Source: Nostoc linckia NIES-25 (GTDB lineage: Bacteria > Cyanobacteriota > Cyanobacteriia > Cyanobacteriales > Nostocaceae). Taken from it: a DNA stretch of 64,000 nucleotides. The stretch spans positions 3,388,534 through 3,452,533 of the forward strand of contig NZ_AP018222.1 of NCBI RefSeq assembly GCF_002368035.1, written 5' to 3'. The notes below the pieces were generated by a model that saw only the letters and a program-made list of their open reading frames with translations, ran no database searches and had not been told where the DNA came from. Position numbers and translations under genes: made by a program. How positions within the stretch are numbered: position 1 is the first letter of the stretch; every line of letters starts with the position of its first letter. This document shows positions 1 to 8,496 of the stretch, piece after piece.

Positions 1-475
1 CTAAATTATTTTTTAAGTTTTCAGCAATTGCTTTAAATTTAGAGGGTAAGCTGACATGCTGACTGTCAGAGTTGAGCTGGTTTACCAATTGAACGTCGCT
101 GAGAATATCGGCGGCTAAAGCCTGCAAGAAATAGCCCCATTCAATCCAGGTATCAATTTTTTTACCTAAATCAATTAATGAAAGTTTACTTTCTCTATTA
201 CCAAATTTTGCTGCTAGGACTGGATCTACTAATCCAATATGAGGTATAAACAAACTGGCTACTATATTAGTTCGAGGAAGTGTGGCGATCGCGGAATTAT
301 TGATATTACCAAATTTTAATTCCTGAATAATTAACTTTTGAATATTTCTGAGTTCTTCCTGAGCATTATTAATCAGGATAATTTGTTCCACGATCTCATG
401 AGAATCGCCAATAGTTAGCTTCAAACTTTGAATCAATTTTGGCAATTCACTAACAAGTAATTCGAGGTTAGCCAT
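1..475 (-). CDS. Hypothetical protein, partial (runs off left edge)
   Basis: An open minus-strand frame begins at the ATG at 475 and stays open for 158 codons to the window edge, so the C-terminus is missing. The protein begins MANLELLVSELPKLIQSL and is mostly predicted helix rich in Leu, Ile, Asn and Gln. It shows no signal peptide, membrane segment or catalytic motif that I recognise. It is divergent from the amidase gene at 686, with about 210 bases of AT-rich DNA between. I do not recognise the family. Codon use and a HIP1-like site inside it look native. Confidence 0.6.
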   Translation of the reverse strand, partial: MANLELLVSELPKLIQSLKLTIGDSHEIVEQIILINNAQEELRNIQKLIIQELKFGNINNSAIATLPRTNIVASLFIPHIGLVDPVLAAKFGNRESKLSLIDLGKKIDTWIEWGYFLQALAADILSDVQLVNQLNSDSQHVSLPSKFKAIAENLKNNL

Positions 476-685
476 AAATACCCCTTAGGGATTTGTCGAA
501 AATATATGCGAAACAATTAAAATGACTGGAGTAAGAACATAACCATGTCTATTGCCTCTGAACGTCCTAAATCAATGACAAATTTCAGGAACTTATAGAA
601 TATATAGTTCCCAGAAATCCTACTAAAGTATCAATTTCAGTTTAAAAATCCCAAAATAAAGACGAAACTACCTATTCACTAACGT

Positions 686-2089
686 ATGAATGAAGTTGAT
701 TTAGCATTTGCCCCAGCATTAGAGTTAGCCCAATTAATCCGTCGCCGGGAAGTATCACCGCTAGAGTTGGTAGAAATATATTTAGAACGCATTGGACAGT
801 TGAATCCCCAATTAGGAAGTTATTTTACAGTCACAGCAGAAACGGCGATCGCAGATGCCAAAGCTAAAACAGAATTACTAACAACTACCTCAGAACTACC
901 GCCATTTTTTGGTGTGCCGATTTCCATTAAAGACCTGAATGCTGTAGCTGGTGTTACTTGTACCTATGGAAATCCGGCATTAATCAACAATATTGCTAGC
1001 TATGACGATGTAGTCGTAACTAAAATTCGCCAAGCTGGTTTTATTATTCTCGGTAAAACAGCCACTTCCGAATTAGGTTCATTACCTTACAGCGAACCTA
1101 CGGGTTTTCCCCCAGCAAGAAATCCGTGGAATTTAGAATACACTCCTGGCGGTTCTAGCGGTGGTGCGGCGGCGGCGGTAGCAGCTGGATTATGTGCCGT
1201 CGCCCAAGGTTCTGATGGTGGTGGTTCGATTCGGGGGCCTGCGGCTTGTTGTGGTTTGGTGGGACTCAAGCCATCACGGGGTAGGGTGAGTAAAGCACCC
1301 GTCGGCGAACGTCTCGCCGGAATTGCCACCAACGGGCCAATAGCGCGGACTGTGGCTGATGCTGCTGCGCTTTTGGATGCCATATCTGGCTATGTCACAG
1401 GCGATCCTTATTGGCTACCAGATCCCGAAACATCATTTCTCGCCGCCAGCCAAACGAAACCTGGCGCTTTGCGAATAGCTTTTGACACGAGCATTTTTCC
1501 TTTGGGAGAAGCTGACACTAACTGTCAGCAAGGTGTCCGAGAAACAGTCAAGTTGTTAGAACAACTCGGCCATCAAGTTGAACAGAAATCTCCAGATTTC
1601 AGCGGTTTAATCGAACCATTTCAAATTGTCTGGCAAGCTGGGGTAGCAGCGTCAGGGCTTCCTGTTGAAGCTTTGCAGCCCTTAAATCGCTGGCTATTTG
1701 CCCGCACGGGTTCCGTAGCTCAGTACCTGCAAGGAGTTGCCCAAATGCAGGTAGTGGCACGGCAAATTGTGGCGTTTTTCGATAGCGTAGATGTGCTGGT
1801 ACTGCCAGTTTATTTGCATTCACCCATCTGTGTGGGAGAATGGGCGAATCTGAGTCCAGAAGAGACATTCCAAAATATTGTTCAATGGGTTGGCCCTTGT
1901 CCGCCTGCGAATGCAACTGGACAACCAGCGATCGCCATTCCTGTAGGATTTGATAATAAGGGTTTACCCATCAGCGTACAGCTAATTGGCAAACCGGCAG
2001 CTGAAGCCACACTTATCAGCCTAGCAGCACAAATAGAAGCGGCTAAACCTTGGATTGGGCATCGTCCAGCCTTTGCAATCTCAGCCTAA
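686..2089 (+). CDS. Amidase signature family hydrolase
   Basis: This 467-residue protein belongs to the amidase signature family (GatA, indoleacetamide hydrolase and fatty-acid amide hydrolase relatives), which hydrolyses amide bonds with a Ser-cisSer-Lys triad. All three residues are visible: K82 in the PISIKD motif, S157 in GGSSGG, and the nucleophile S181 in the Gly-rich stretch before IRGPAA. Length is normal for the family. The C-terminal GQPAIAIPVGF segment is also typical. No gatB or gatC partner is nearby, so a stand-alone amidase is more likely than the glutaminyl-tRNA amidotransferase subunit. The substrate cannot be read from sequence. The next gene, a Crp-type regulator, starts 2 bases after the stop, so the two are probably co-transcribed. 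Confidence 0.9.
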   Translation: MNEVDLAFAPALELAQLIRRREVSPLELVEIYLERIGQLNPQLGSYFTVTAETAIADAKAKTELLTTTSELPPFFGVPISIKDLNAVAGVTCTYGNPALINNIASYDDVVVTKIRQAGFIILGKTATSELGSLPYSEPTGFPPARNPWNLEYTPGGSSGGAAAAVAAGLCAVAQGSDGGGSIRGPAACCGLVGLKPSRGRVSKAPVGERLAGIATNGPIARTVADAAALLDAISGYVTGDPYWLPDPETSFLAASQTKPGALRIAFDTSIFPLGEADTNCQQGVRETVKLLEQLGHQVEQKSPDFSGLIEPFQIVWQAGVAASGLPVEALQPLNRWLFARTGSVAQYLQGVAQMQVVARQIVAFFDSVDVLVLPVYLHSPICVGEWANLSPEETFQNIVQWVGPCPPANATGQPAIAIPVGFDNKGLPISVQLIGKPAAEATLISLAAQIEAAKPWIGHRPAFAISA

Positions 2090-2091
2090 TT

Positions 2092-2799
2092 ATGCAGGCA
2101 TCCTTGGAACAACTTTCAAAAATTACTGTGTTTGCTGGTTTAGAAACAGCAGACACAGTAACTTTGCAACCTTACACCCAGGTGCAACGCTATGGTAAAG
2201 GAGAGATTGTTCTGCATGAAGGCGATCGCTTACCTGCAAAACTGTATGCTGTTGTCAGTGGATTAATTAAAGTTAGCAAAACAGCAACAACGGGGAAAGA
2301 AACTATTTTCCGCGTCTTACCTGCTGGAGAAATTTTTGCGGCTCCTGCTTTATTAGGAAATGGCATTTCTCCGGCTACTGTAACTGCTGAATCTGATTGT
2401 GAAATTCTGACTGTGGAGCGAGATGCTTTATTAAAAGCTATTCAGGCAAATCCCGAAATTGCATTACGAATGCTGATGGTTTTTAATAGTCGGATTCAGC
2501 AATTACATGAAACAGTCCACGGATTAGTTTCTGAGAGAGCTATTGTTAGGCTTGCGAGATTAATTCAATATTTTGCTGGTGAAGCGGGAACTGATTTAAC
2601 TCCACAAGGAAAGTGTTTAAAAGTCGAATTATCTTATTACCGTATGGCTAGAAGTAGCGGCATTACTTACGAAGAATGTGTGCGGTTAATTAAAAGTCTC
2701 AAGTCAGTAATTACTTATAGTCGGGGCGGTAAGATTACAATAGTCGATCCTAAAAAATTAGATGCGATCGCTTCTGGTTTACATAGTAATATTTTTTAA
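2092..2799 (+). CDS. Crp/Fnr family transcriptional regulator
   Basis: The protein has an N-terminal cyclic-nucleotide-binding-like beta-barrel (about residues 5-120, with the stretch YGKGEIVLHEGD and a central GEIFAAPALLG) and a C-terminal winged helix (about 150-235, with YRMARSSGITYEECVRLIKSL). I chose the ATG at 2092, giving 235 residues. An in-frame start at 2050 would overlap the amidase and add 14 residues unlike the family. It follows the amidase stop by 2 bases, which suggests translational coupling and perhaps control of amide or nitrogen use. It is clearly distinct from ntcA further along the window. Effector and targets are unknown. Confidence 0.85.
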   Translation: MQASLEQLSKITVFAGLETADTVTLQPYTQVQRYGKGEIVLHEGDRLPAKLYAVVSGLIKVSKTATTGKETIFRVLPAGEIFAAPALLGNGISPATVTAESDCEILTVERDALLKAIQANPEIALRMLMVFNSRIQQLHETVHGLVSERAIVRLARLIQYFAGEAGTDLTPQGKCLKVELSYYRMARSSGITYEECVRLIKSLKSVITYSRGGKITIVDPKKLDAIASGLHSNIF

Positions 2800-2901
2800 T
2801 TATTAAGTTAAATTTAACGTATAATCTTTACAAAATAAGAAACTATTTGTTAAATAAATCTTACTTACAGCAGATTGCAATTTGGTGAGGTACAAATCGT
2901 A

Positions 2902-2929
2902 GTAGGGGCGCACAGATGTGCGCCCCTAC
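2902..2929. repeat. Palindromic repeat, GTAGGGGCGCACA arms
   Basis: Two perfect 13-base arms (GTAGGGGCGCACA and its complement) flank a 2-base loop. It lies downstream of the Crp-type gene. There is no T-run immediately after it, so I read it as a dispersed palindrome of the type common in Nostoc genomes, not as a strong intrinsic terminator. Confidence 0.8.
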
Positions 2930-3000
2930 CCGTATACCTCATTTACCTGAAAAACGCTATAAATCAATTAAAAACTATCACATAACCCAATAAAGTTCAG

Positions 3001-3094
3001 CAGGACTTACGCAATATGTGACTGAAAACCTTATTCAAGCGTTGCGGTAATTCATGAATTACCGCTACTTTCGTTATCTTTTGCGTAAGTCCTG
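3001..3094. repeat. MITE-like element with 14-bp terminal inverted repeats
   Basis: Perfect 14-base terminal inverted repeats (CAGGACTTACGCAA at 3001-3014, complement at 3081-3094) enclose a central perfect 22-base palindrome at 3044-3065. The whole could fold into a cruciform. It encodes nothing. Fragments of the terminus (GGACTTACG and relatives) recur near 6888 and 20490, suggesting a dispersed family. Confidence 0.7.
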
Positions 3095-3184
3095 TTCAGT
3101 TAAGCATTTATTTCTTCTCTCTGTGTTCTCTGCGCCTGGAGCGGTTAGTTAAAAATAATTTTAGCCTTAACTGAAATTTATTAC

Positions 3185-3334
3185 TATAGGACTCATATTT
3201 GATTTTTGAAATATACGTAGGGTGCGTTAGCCTTTGGCGTAACGCATCGGTTAATGATTTAGGTGCGTTAGGCTACGCCATAACACACCCTACAGATACT
3301 GAGATTTTTTCAGAAATCAAATCGGACTCCTATA
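3185..3334. repeat. MITE-like element, copy 1 of a two-copy family
   Basis: Imperfect terminal inverted repeats start TATAGGACTC on the left and end GACTCCTATA on the right. Inner arms carry GTAGGGTGCGTTAG and its near complement. A longer relative in inverted orientation lies at 48190-48386. The terminal 36 bases of the left end here match the right end of that copy exactly. The element ends 5 bases before the acetyltransferase stop codon. Confidence 0.75.
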
Positions 3335-3339
3335 TATAA

Positions 3340-3885
3340 CTAGATAGGCTGTGATTTCCACTCGTTTTCAAGAATAGCGTAAATAAAATTGTCATACCAT
3401 CTACCTTTAATGAACTCTTTTTCTCGCAGATAACCTTCACGACGCATACCAATTTTTTCTAAAACTCTAAAAGAGGCAATATTTTCTGCAACACACCATG
3501 ACCAGATACGATGCATTTTTAATTCTTCAAAACCAAACTTTAAAATTGCTTGTACTGCTTCTGTTGCATAACCTCGTCCCCAATACTGAGGGTTTAGTTC
3601 ATAGCCAATGTTTGCTTCTCCCAGTTCAGAGTCGTTGACACGAATACCACAATTCCCTATCAGCCGATTTTCTTCTTTAAGAACAACAGCTAATTGAAAC
3701 TTTGTTCGCGGTTCCTCTTTTTGCTGACTAATAAACATCTGAACAAACTCACAAACATCGTTTTGTGTACGATGCGTCCAGTCCGAGTAAAGCAAGTATA
3801 AAGGATTGGATTGATAAGCAAATACCAGTTGCCAATCTGCCTCTATAAACTCGCGCATTAGCAAGCGGTTTGTTTCTATTATCAT
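3340..3885 (-). CDS. GNAT family N-acetyltransferase (RimJ/RimL-like)
   Basis: A 181-residue acetyltransferase of the RimJ/RimL branch of the GNAT superfamily, transferring acetyl from acetyl-CoA to an amino group of a protein or small molecule. The N-terminal motif ETNRLLMREF and the acetyl-CoA loop QYWGRGYATEA (residues 100-110) are diagnostic. The later stretch NIASFRVLEKIGMRREGY is the usual family ending. Length is full. Neighbours give no clue to the substrate. A MITE-like element abuts its 3' end. Confidence 0.88.
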   Translation of the reverse strand: MIIETNRLLMREFIEADWQLVFAYQSNPLYLLYSDWTHRTQNDVCEFVQMFISQQKEEPRTKFQLAVVLKEENRLIGNCGIRVNDSELGEANIGYELNPQYWGRGYATEAVQAILKFGFEELKMHRIWSWCVAENIASFRVLEKIGMRREGYLREKEFIKGRWYDNFIYAILENEWKSQPI

Positions 3886-4007
3886 CTTTTGTTTATATGT
3901 GCTTTATACAGAATATTTCGTGATTTTAACAATATGCGGGAACATGTCTTTGACCATATTATTCATTGGTAGGCCTGTATCTTAGTTTCTAGCCCCCAAT
4001 ACCCAGT

Positions 4008-4841
4008 TCAATTTTTACATTTTGCACCAACAGGAGTAGCATCAGGATAATAGGTAACGATCGCTTTTTCTTCTCTTACAAAGATAGTAGGAAAGGATTG
4101 ATCTGTTTCGCGATCGCGTACATTATAAATACACGTCCCTTCATTGTTTCCTTGAAGTTTAAATATTTTAGTAGCATCTAAAAGTATTTCTTCAGCATTG
4201 CTGAGATAGCCATAACCTTTAATGACATCTCTGACTGTACGATTTTTCTGCTTAATTACTACACCCATTGTATAAATCACCCCAGGAACAACTTCTTCTC
4301 GCCCTTGATTATACGGTAGCCGTCCTCCTATGCCCTGATTTTGTAGCTGTAAATACCTGCCGTAAAAATGTAAGCCACCAATATCATTTGCGTTATATAT
4401 TTCCCCACAAAATATATGTTCAAACCCCCGGCGCTGGAACCAAATATTAGTTAAATCTTCTAGAAATTGTTCTTTATTCCTACGTCCTGGACGCAGTTCG
4501 CCACCGCTAACTTGCTGAACTTTTTGCAAAACATCTGGATAAGAAGATAACAATTGTTTAAAACTATTAGCACTCACTTTCGTACCAATAGGGCCACAAA
4601 TTTTTAATACAGCTCGATCGAAAGAATTTAGCTGCGGTGGCGGTGGCGTGATATCTACTTGTTGTCCTGCGGGGAAACCAACAGGAACCGGGTTATTTAC
4701 ATTATCAAAAAATGGTAGAAGTTTAGTATTTTCCTGTGGCTGTGCCTCTACTAGATTTGGCGAAAAAAAAGACGAAAGCAGTAGTATGGCAAACACTTCC
4801 ACTATCTGCTTTAACCTATTGCTTACAGAACTGGGCTGCAT
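4008..4841 (-). CDS. Secreted EndoU-like nuclease
   Basis: The 277-residue product starts with a signal peptide (hydrophobic core about residues 14-28, likely cleavage after VEA near 33). The C-terminal half resembles the EndoU (XendoU) nuclease fold: GFEHIFCGE with H142, GGLHFYGRY with H158, and the closing stretch IVTYYP at 261-266. The two histidines in this spacing are the catalytic pair of the family; a lysine in 197-228 could complete the triad. EndoU proteins cleave RNA, and bacterial members are often toxins. Here a signal peptide and a 100-residue N-terminal extension are present, and no immunity gene is obvious beside it. Family assignment is by motif only. An exported nuclease for nutrient scavenging is one alternative. 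Confidence 0.65.
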   Translation of the reverse strand: MQPSSVSNRLKQIVEVFAILLLSSFFSPNLVEAQPQENTKLLPFFDNVNNPVPVGFPAGQQVDITPPPPQLNSFDRAVLKICGPIGTKVSANSFKQLLSSYPDVLQKVQQVSGGELRPGRRNKEQFLEDLTNIWFQRRGFEHIFCGEIYNANDIGGLHFYGRYLQLQNQGIGGRLPYNQGREEVVPGVIYTMGVVIKQKNRTVRDVIKGYGYLSNAEEILLDATKIFKLQGNNEGTCIYNVRDRETDQSFPTIFVREEKAIVTYYPDATPVGAKCKN

Positions 4842-5112
4842 AAATTTTAGTTTTATTACTGGAATAATAGTGCCATGCCAAGTTTAATTCGAGAGATAAC
4901 CTACTTAATAAAAAATCCGGTTTTTTTAAGAAACCGGGTTGATATAGTATTTAGCAAGTGTCTCGATCTGGAATAATGATGATAATTCAGGAGTCAGAAG
5001 GTGAAAAAAATCAAACTCTGAATTTATCTACTTTCGTCGATAATCATGCCAAACCGATATAAATTCTGACTTCTGACTCCTGAATTCTGAATTCTGAATT
5101 CTCAAATCATGA
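4842..5112. other. Intergenic region with short repeats
   Basis: No gene is visible. There is a short CCGGTTT...AAACCGG hairpin at about 4917-4938. Tandem GAATTCT heptamers lie at about 5082-5101, just downstream of the aldo/keto reductase stop on the minus strand. Confidence 0.5.
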
Positions 5113-5991
5113 TTAAGTTGCGCGATCGATTTTTCGCACTTCTTCATCAGACAGTTTCACATTGATAGCTTGTGCTGAGTCTTCAATGCTGGAGATTTTG
5201 CTAGCCCCAGGAATTGGCAAAATAGCAGGCGATTTAGAACGCAACCACGCTAGAACGATATTGTACACTGACACACCTTTTTCTTTAGCCAACTGAGCGA
5301 TCGCTGGAATATCTTCTAAGTCCTGATGACGACGCCTACCACCAAAAGGACTCCAGGGTAAAAAAGTCAATCCTTGGTCTTGGCAATACTCTAACACGCC
5401 ATCAATTTCTGGCTGTCGTTCCCAAGGGCTGTATTGATTCTGGACTGAGACAATATCCACCACATCCTGCGCCCGCTTAATTTGTTCAACGGAAAAGTTA
5501 GAAACTCCGACAAACCGAATTAAACCTGCTTCTACTGCTTCTTTGACTGGTGCAAGAGATTCTTCGATGGTGTAATTATTATCCGGGGAATGGTATTGCC
5601 AAACATCAATGGGTTTAGCGCCGCCCAAAGCCTCAAAGCTGACTTTAATTGTTTGGCGCAAGTGTTCTGGGTTACCGTTGCGCGTCCAATTACCATCCGG
5701 ACGCATTAAGCCGCCCTTAGTTGCGACTATCACTTGGCTACTATCACCTTGATAACTAGCAAGTGCTTTGTGAATTAACTGCTCGTTATGATGTTTATCT
5801 GACTCATCTTTGCAATAAGAGTCGGCAGTGTCAATAAATGTAATACCGAGATCTAAAGCACGATGAATCACTTGGATTGATTCCGATTCTGGAGGGCGAT
5901 TATAAATTGACATCGGCATACCACCCAAACCGATCGCACTCACAAAGATTCCAGTTTTTCCTAGCTGTTTGGTTTCCATGCTTTTAGTCAT
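5113..5991 (-). CDS. Aldo/keto reductase
   Basis: A 292-residue NADPH-dependent oxidoreductase with the (beta/alpha)8 fold. The catalytic tetrad is visible as D54, Y59 (in IDTADSY), K92 (in VATKGG) and H134 (in WQYHSPD). The C-terminal LPIPGASK segment is the coenzyme-binding signature. It reduces aldehydes or ketones to alcohols; the physiological substrate cannot be deduced. A GGTGAG-like ribosome site lies a few bases before the ATG at 5991; a second in-frame ATG is four codons later. It stands alone between a nuclease gene and a divergent broken gene. Confidence 0.9.
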   Translation of the reverse strand: MTKSMETKQLGKTGIFVSAIGLGGMPMSIYNRPPESESIQVIHRALDLGITFIDTADSYCKDESDKHHNEQLIHKALASYQGDSSQVIVATKGGLMRPDGNWTRNGNPEHLRQTIKVSFEALGGAKPIDVWQYHSPDNNYTIEESLAPVKEAVEAGLIRFVGVSNFSVEQIKRAQDVVDIVSVQNQYSPWERQPEIDGVLEYCQDQGLTFLPWSPFGGRRRHQDLEDIPAIAQLAKEKGVSVYNIVLAWLRSKSPAILPIPGASKISSIEDSAQAINVKLSDEEVRKIDRAT

Positions 5992-6126
5992 AGTTTTCTC
6001 ACCTAATTATGAAGCACTTAGTCAAAAATTTTTTAGGGATTCATGGAAAATACTCCCTATTACTGAAACTTGAGGGCTACAACGGGAATACTCTATCTAA
6101 GAGTTAAGTACTCTAGACAAACAGCG

Positions 6127-6888
6127 ATGAAAGTTATAGAAGAAACTCGTACTAGATTGCAGCTAAACCATAGACCATTCAGATATTGGTTCATCGGGTG
6201 GTGCATTTTTATTGTTTGTTTAAGCTTTTTGATTTACTGCTTATTTTTTGATTCTGCTTCAATTCAACTAACTTGCGATCGCCGCTTTACAATTAACTAA
6301 ATCGACTGTGAGTTGAGGCGGTTTAATTTGCTGGGAGGTAAGCAAAATCTGAAAATTTTTGACCCCCAAGAAGCATACATTCTTATCAAAAGAGCTTCTA
6401 AGAACAACACTTCTGAGGTTATCATTACAACTCCATTTGGAGATTTTACTCTTTTATCACAGCTTACATATCAAGAAAATCAGCAAGTTGCCTGGAAAAT
6501 CAATAATTTTATCAATTCTAATCAGTCTTCGCTATTATTACAGCAAAATCAACGAGATTATCTATTTGTTTTAAGTTTATTTATCTTGATTGGAATGGCG
6601 ATCGCTGCTTTTTTTGGAACATCGCCTGTGACTTACTGCACTTTCTACAAAAGTCTCAATAAAGTCTTGATAGAACGTAAAGGTCTGCGCGGTAACCATA
6701 TTATTGAATATCCACTAGAAAGTATCCTGTATTTTGATATCCAAGAAAGGCAATATAAATACTCCAAGCTGTATCGCGCTGTTATTGTCTTAAAAACTTA
6801 CAAGAAAATTCCTATCAATCCACAATATACTGATGAAAATAATGTCCGATATGTTGTTTATAGGATACAGTCGTTCCTAAGATATTAG
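6127..6888 (+). pseudogene. Membrane protein gene interrupted by an in-frame TAA
   Basis: Two frames that look separate are in the same phase and divided only by the TAA at 6298-6300. Reading through gives about 253 residues: a cytoplasmic N-terminus (MKVIEETRTRL), a membrane segment near residues 20-43, then LTCDR before the stop. After it come IDCELRRFNLLGG, a soluble stretch, and a second membrane segment near residues 155-172. Cys residues on both sides of the stop (TCDR and DCEL) look like a matched pair in one domain, so I take this as one gene. The ATG at 6127 is the likely original start. Readthrough or a sequencing error would be the alternative to a pseudogene. Confidence 0.65.
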
Positions 6889-7444
6889 GACTTACGGTTT
6901 GACAGAACAATAAAATAATGACTTTTTTCTATACGTAAATAAATATTATTCAGGAGGCAGGAGGATGAAGGCAGGAGGCAGGAGGTAACCCACCCTTAAA
7001 AGAATCGGATTGAGGCAAGGACGTTTTATACTGGGCTACGCTAACGCTGCAAACAGTGTCGGTATAATTATTACTTTTGAGTGGGCTTTAAACCCAGAAC
7101 TAAAGTTTTAATTGATACTCTTAACCTCCTGCCTCGTAACTCCTGTCTTTCTTGGTAAGATTTTTAGCATTAATGTATAACGTAGTGTTATCCAAGATCT
7201 GCTTGTTTGTCAGCAATCGATCGCTTGACTCTCAACCTGAAATCCGATCAATCCCAAGTTGGGTTTTTAGATATGCCGAGTTATAGCTCTAAGTTCGCTA
7301 TCTTCAAGTCTTTCGGCTGATTGATATAACCCTCTTAATTACAAATACCCATTTTGTCAGTTTGTCTATTTAAGCTATGTTTGGTAAATAAAATAAGTAG
7401 CCTACATAAATTGGCTAGTTATTCCACACTTGACATAAAGCATT
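6889..7444. other. Gene-free stretch with short tandem repeats
   Basis: No coding frame is credible. It contains a cluster of AGGAGGC heptamers (about 6951-6987) whose complement (CCTCCTGCC) occurs at 7127-7136, so the pair could form a long-range hairpin. A partial GGACTTACG repeat end lies at 6888-6897. The rest is featureless AT-rich DNA that includes the upstream region of the DUF3146 gene. Confidence 0.5.
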
Positions 7445-7708
7445 GTGAGTGCTAAACGTCTACCAGAAACCATTGCCCATGTCAAAATTACCCGCCAATC
7501 CTGGCAACACGGCTTCCTTGAGGGTGAAGTGAGTGCAGGTGAGTTTGAGTGGCATTTCCAGTGGCATTTTCGCAGGGGAGAACTTGCCGTCAAGCCCTCC
7601 CAAGGTCGCGCCTTAATCAAAGAACCCCTCGGTCGATTTTTGGAGAAACAAGATTATCAACTAGAGCCTGGAGGAGACTATGCTTTTACTATTCGGGCGG
7701 AAATTTAG
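7445..7708 (+). CDS. DUF3146 family small protein
   Basis: An 87-residue soluble protein starting at GTG 7445 (MSAKRLPETIAHVKI). It is Trp-rich and Phe-rich in the centre (FEWHFQWHFRRGEL) and ends in EPGGDYAFTIRAEI. I recognise it as the cyanobacterium-specific DUF3146 family from its conserved LPETIAHVKITRQSW opening and length. The function is unknown. It converges on the YqgF-like and DUF3084 genes, neighbours it often has in cyanobacteria. A ribosome site is weak, as is common in this group. Confidence 0.7.
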   Translation: MSAKRLPETIAHVKITRQSWQHGFLEGEVSAGEFEWHFQWHFRRGELAVKPSQGRALIKEPLGRFLEKQDYQLEPGGDYAFTIRAEI

Positions 7709-7722
7709 AAGTTAGGAATTGG

Positions 7723-7764
7723 GAGTTATGAGTTATGAGTTATGAGTTATGAGTTATGAGTTAT
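7723..7764. repeat. Heptameric tandem repeat, 6 copies of GAGTTAT
   Basis: Six perfect copies of the 7-base unit GAGTTAT lie between two convergent genes. This is a typical STRR of heterocyst-forming cyanobacteria. CT-rich imperfect heptamers (ACTCCTC and similar) follow at 7780-7835 and run to the YqgF-like stop codon. Confidence 0.9.
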
Positions 7765-7814
7765 GAAGATATTAATTCCTAACTCTTCACTCCTCACTCC
7801 TAACTCTTCACACC

Positions 7815-8270
7815 TCACTCCTCACCCCTCACTCCTGATTCCGTGAGGCGATTTAAGTATCTTTCGATTAGCAAGATGGCAACAATGTCATCTATGGGTC
7901 TTGGAGGCTGCCGCATACCCTGTGGTAATAGTTTGATTAACCCTGTGGGCGGATACATTTGCCAATAGCGATCGCGTGCTTCTAAGGTTGTGTAACGCTC
8001 ATCTACTAAAATGATATTCAGCGGTTCTGGTAATTCTTGATACAGTTGCTGTTTCCACTGGTTGGCTGTTGTTTGGTTGCCCATTACCATTAAGGAGATG
8101 GGGTATTTCTGACGCAGTGTCTCAATGGTAGCGATCGCCTCTTTTGCCGACACGACTTGATGATAATATAATTGGCGATCCAGTCCCATCACTGCTAAAC
8201 CACACTTATCTCGACCTGGATCGAAACCCAAAATTACTGGCTGTGTCGGTAAAAATTCACGGAAAGTCAC
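7815..8270 (-). CDS. YqgF/RuvX-like RNase H-fold nuclease
   Basis: A protein of about 151 residues with the RNase H fold of the YqgF (RuvX) group, which in bacteria trims the 5' end of pre-16S rRNA and is related to RuvC resolvases. The three acidic positions are visible in the motifs GFDPGRDKCG, VDERYTT and PIDDIVAILLIERYL. The GTG at 8270 precedes TFREFLPTQPV, and I prefer it. A TTG at 8291 adds 7 residues but lies in a heptamer repeat. A second, canonical YqgF may exist elsewhere in the genome, so the exact substrate is uncertain. It lies downstream of the DUF3084 gene on the same strand with 206 bases between. Confidence 0.72.
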   Translation of the reverse strand: MTFREFLPTQPVILGFDPGRDKCGLAVMGLDRQLYYHQVVSAKEAIATIETLRQKYPISLMVMGNQTTANQWKQQLYQELPEPLNIILVDERYTTLEARDRYWQMYPPTGLIKLLPQGMRQPPRPIDDIVAILLIERYLNRLTESGVRGEE

Positions 8271-8283
8271 GTCGCTTCGCTCC

Positions 8284-8310
8284 GAATTCAAAATTCAAAA
8301 TTCAAAATTG
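8284..8310. repeat. Heptameric repeat AATTCAA, about 4 copies
   Basis: Tandem AATTCAA/AAATTCA units sit directly at the 5' end of the YqgF-like gene. A second STRR cluster (GAATTCT and GACTCCT units) follows at about 8427-8490, upstream of it and next to the DUF3084 stop codon. Confidence 0.75.
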
Positions 8311-8496
8311 ATGACCCCATAAATACTATCTTGGAAAGTTATCATGCCTATGGCAAGCTCCCCTCCTAGCGTCTACAACGTAAGCCGCCACTGGTGACTT
8401 TCGGCCTTCATCTCCCACTAATTGTATTCTGAATTCTGAATTCTGTTAGCGCAGCGGGGCGTAGCCCATTCTGACTCCTGACTCCTGACTTGTTGT

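Larger units (their letters stand above)
2800..3339. other. Gene-free stretch filled with repeats
   Basis: Between the Crp-type gene and the acetyltransferase there is no credible coding frame. The stretch holds a 13-bp-stem palindrome (2902-2929), a 94-bp inverted-repeat element (3001-3094), a segment resembling the common Nostoc CTCTGCGCC repeat near 3120-3140, and a 150-bp MITE-like element (3185-3334) ending just before the acetyltransferase stop codon. Confidence 0.7.

Noticed and set aside
1087..1383. Minus-strand open frame inside the amidase gene
   Set aside because: It is the antisense shadow of a Gly/Ala-rich conserved region; its composition is Pro/Ala/Arg-rich and it has no ribosome site.
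7723..7764. Possible CRISPR array
   Set aside because: The 7-base units are contiguous without spacers; this is an STRR.
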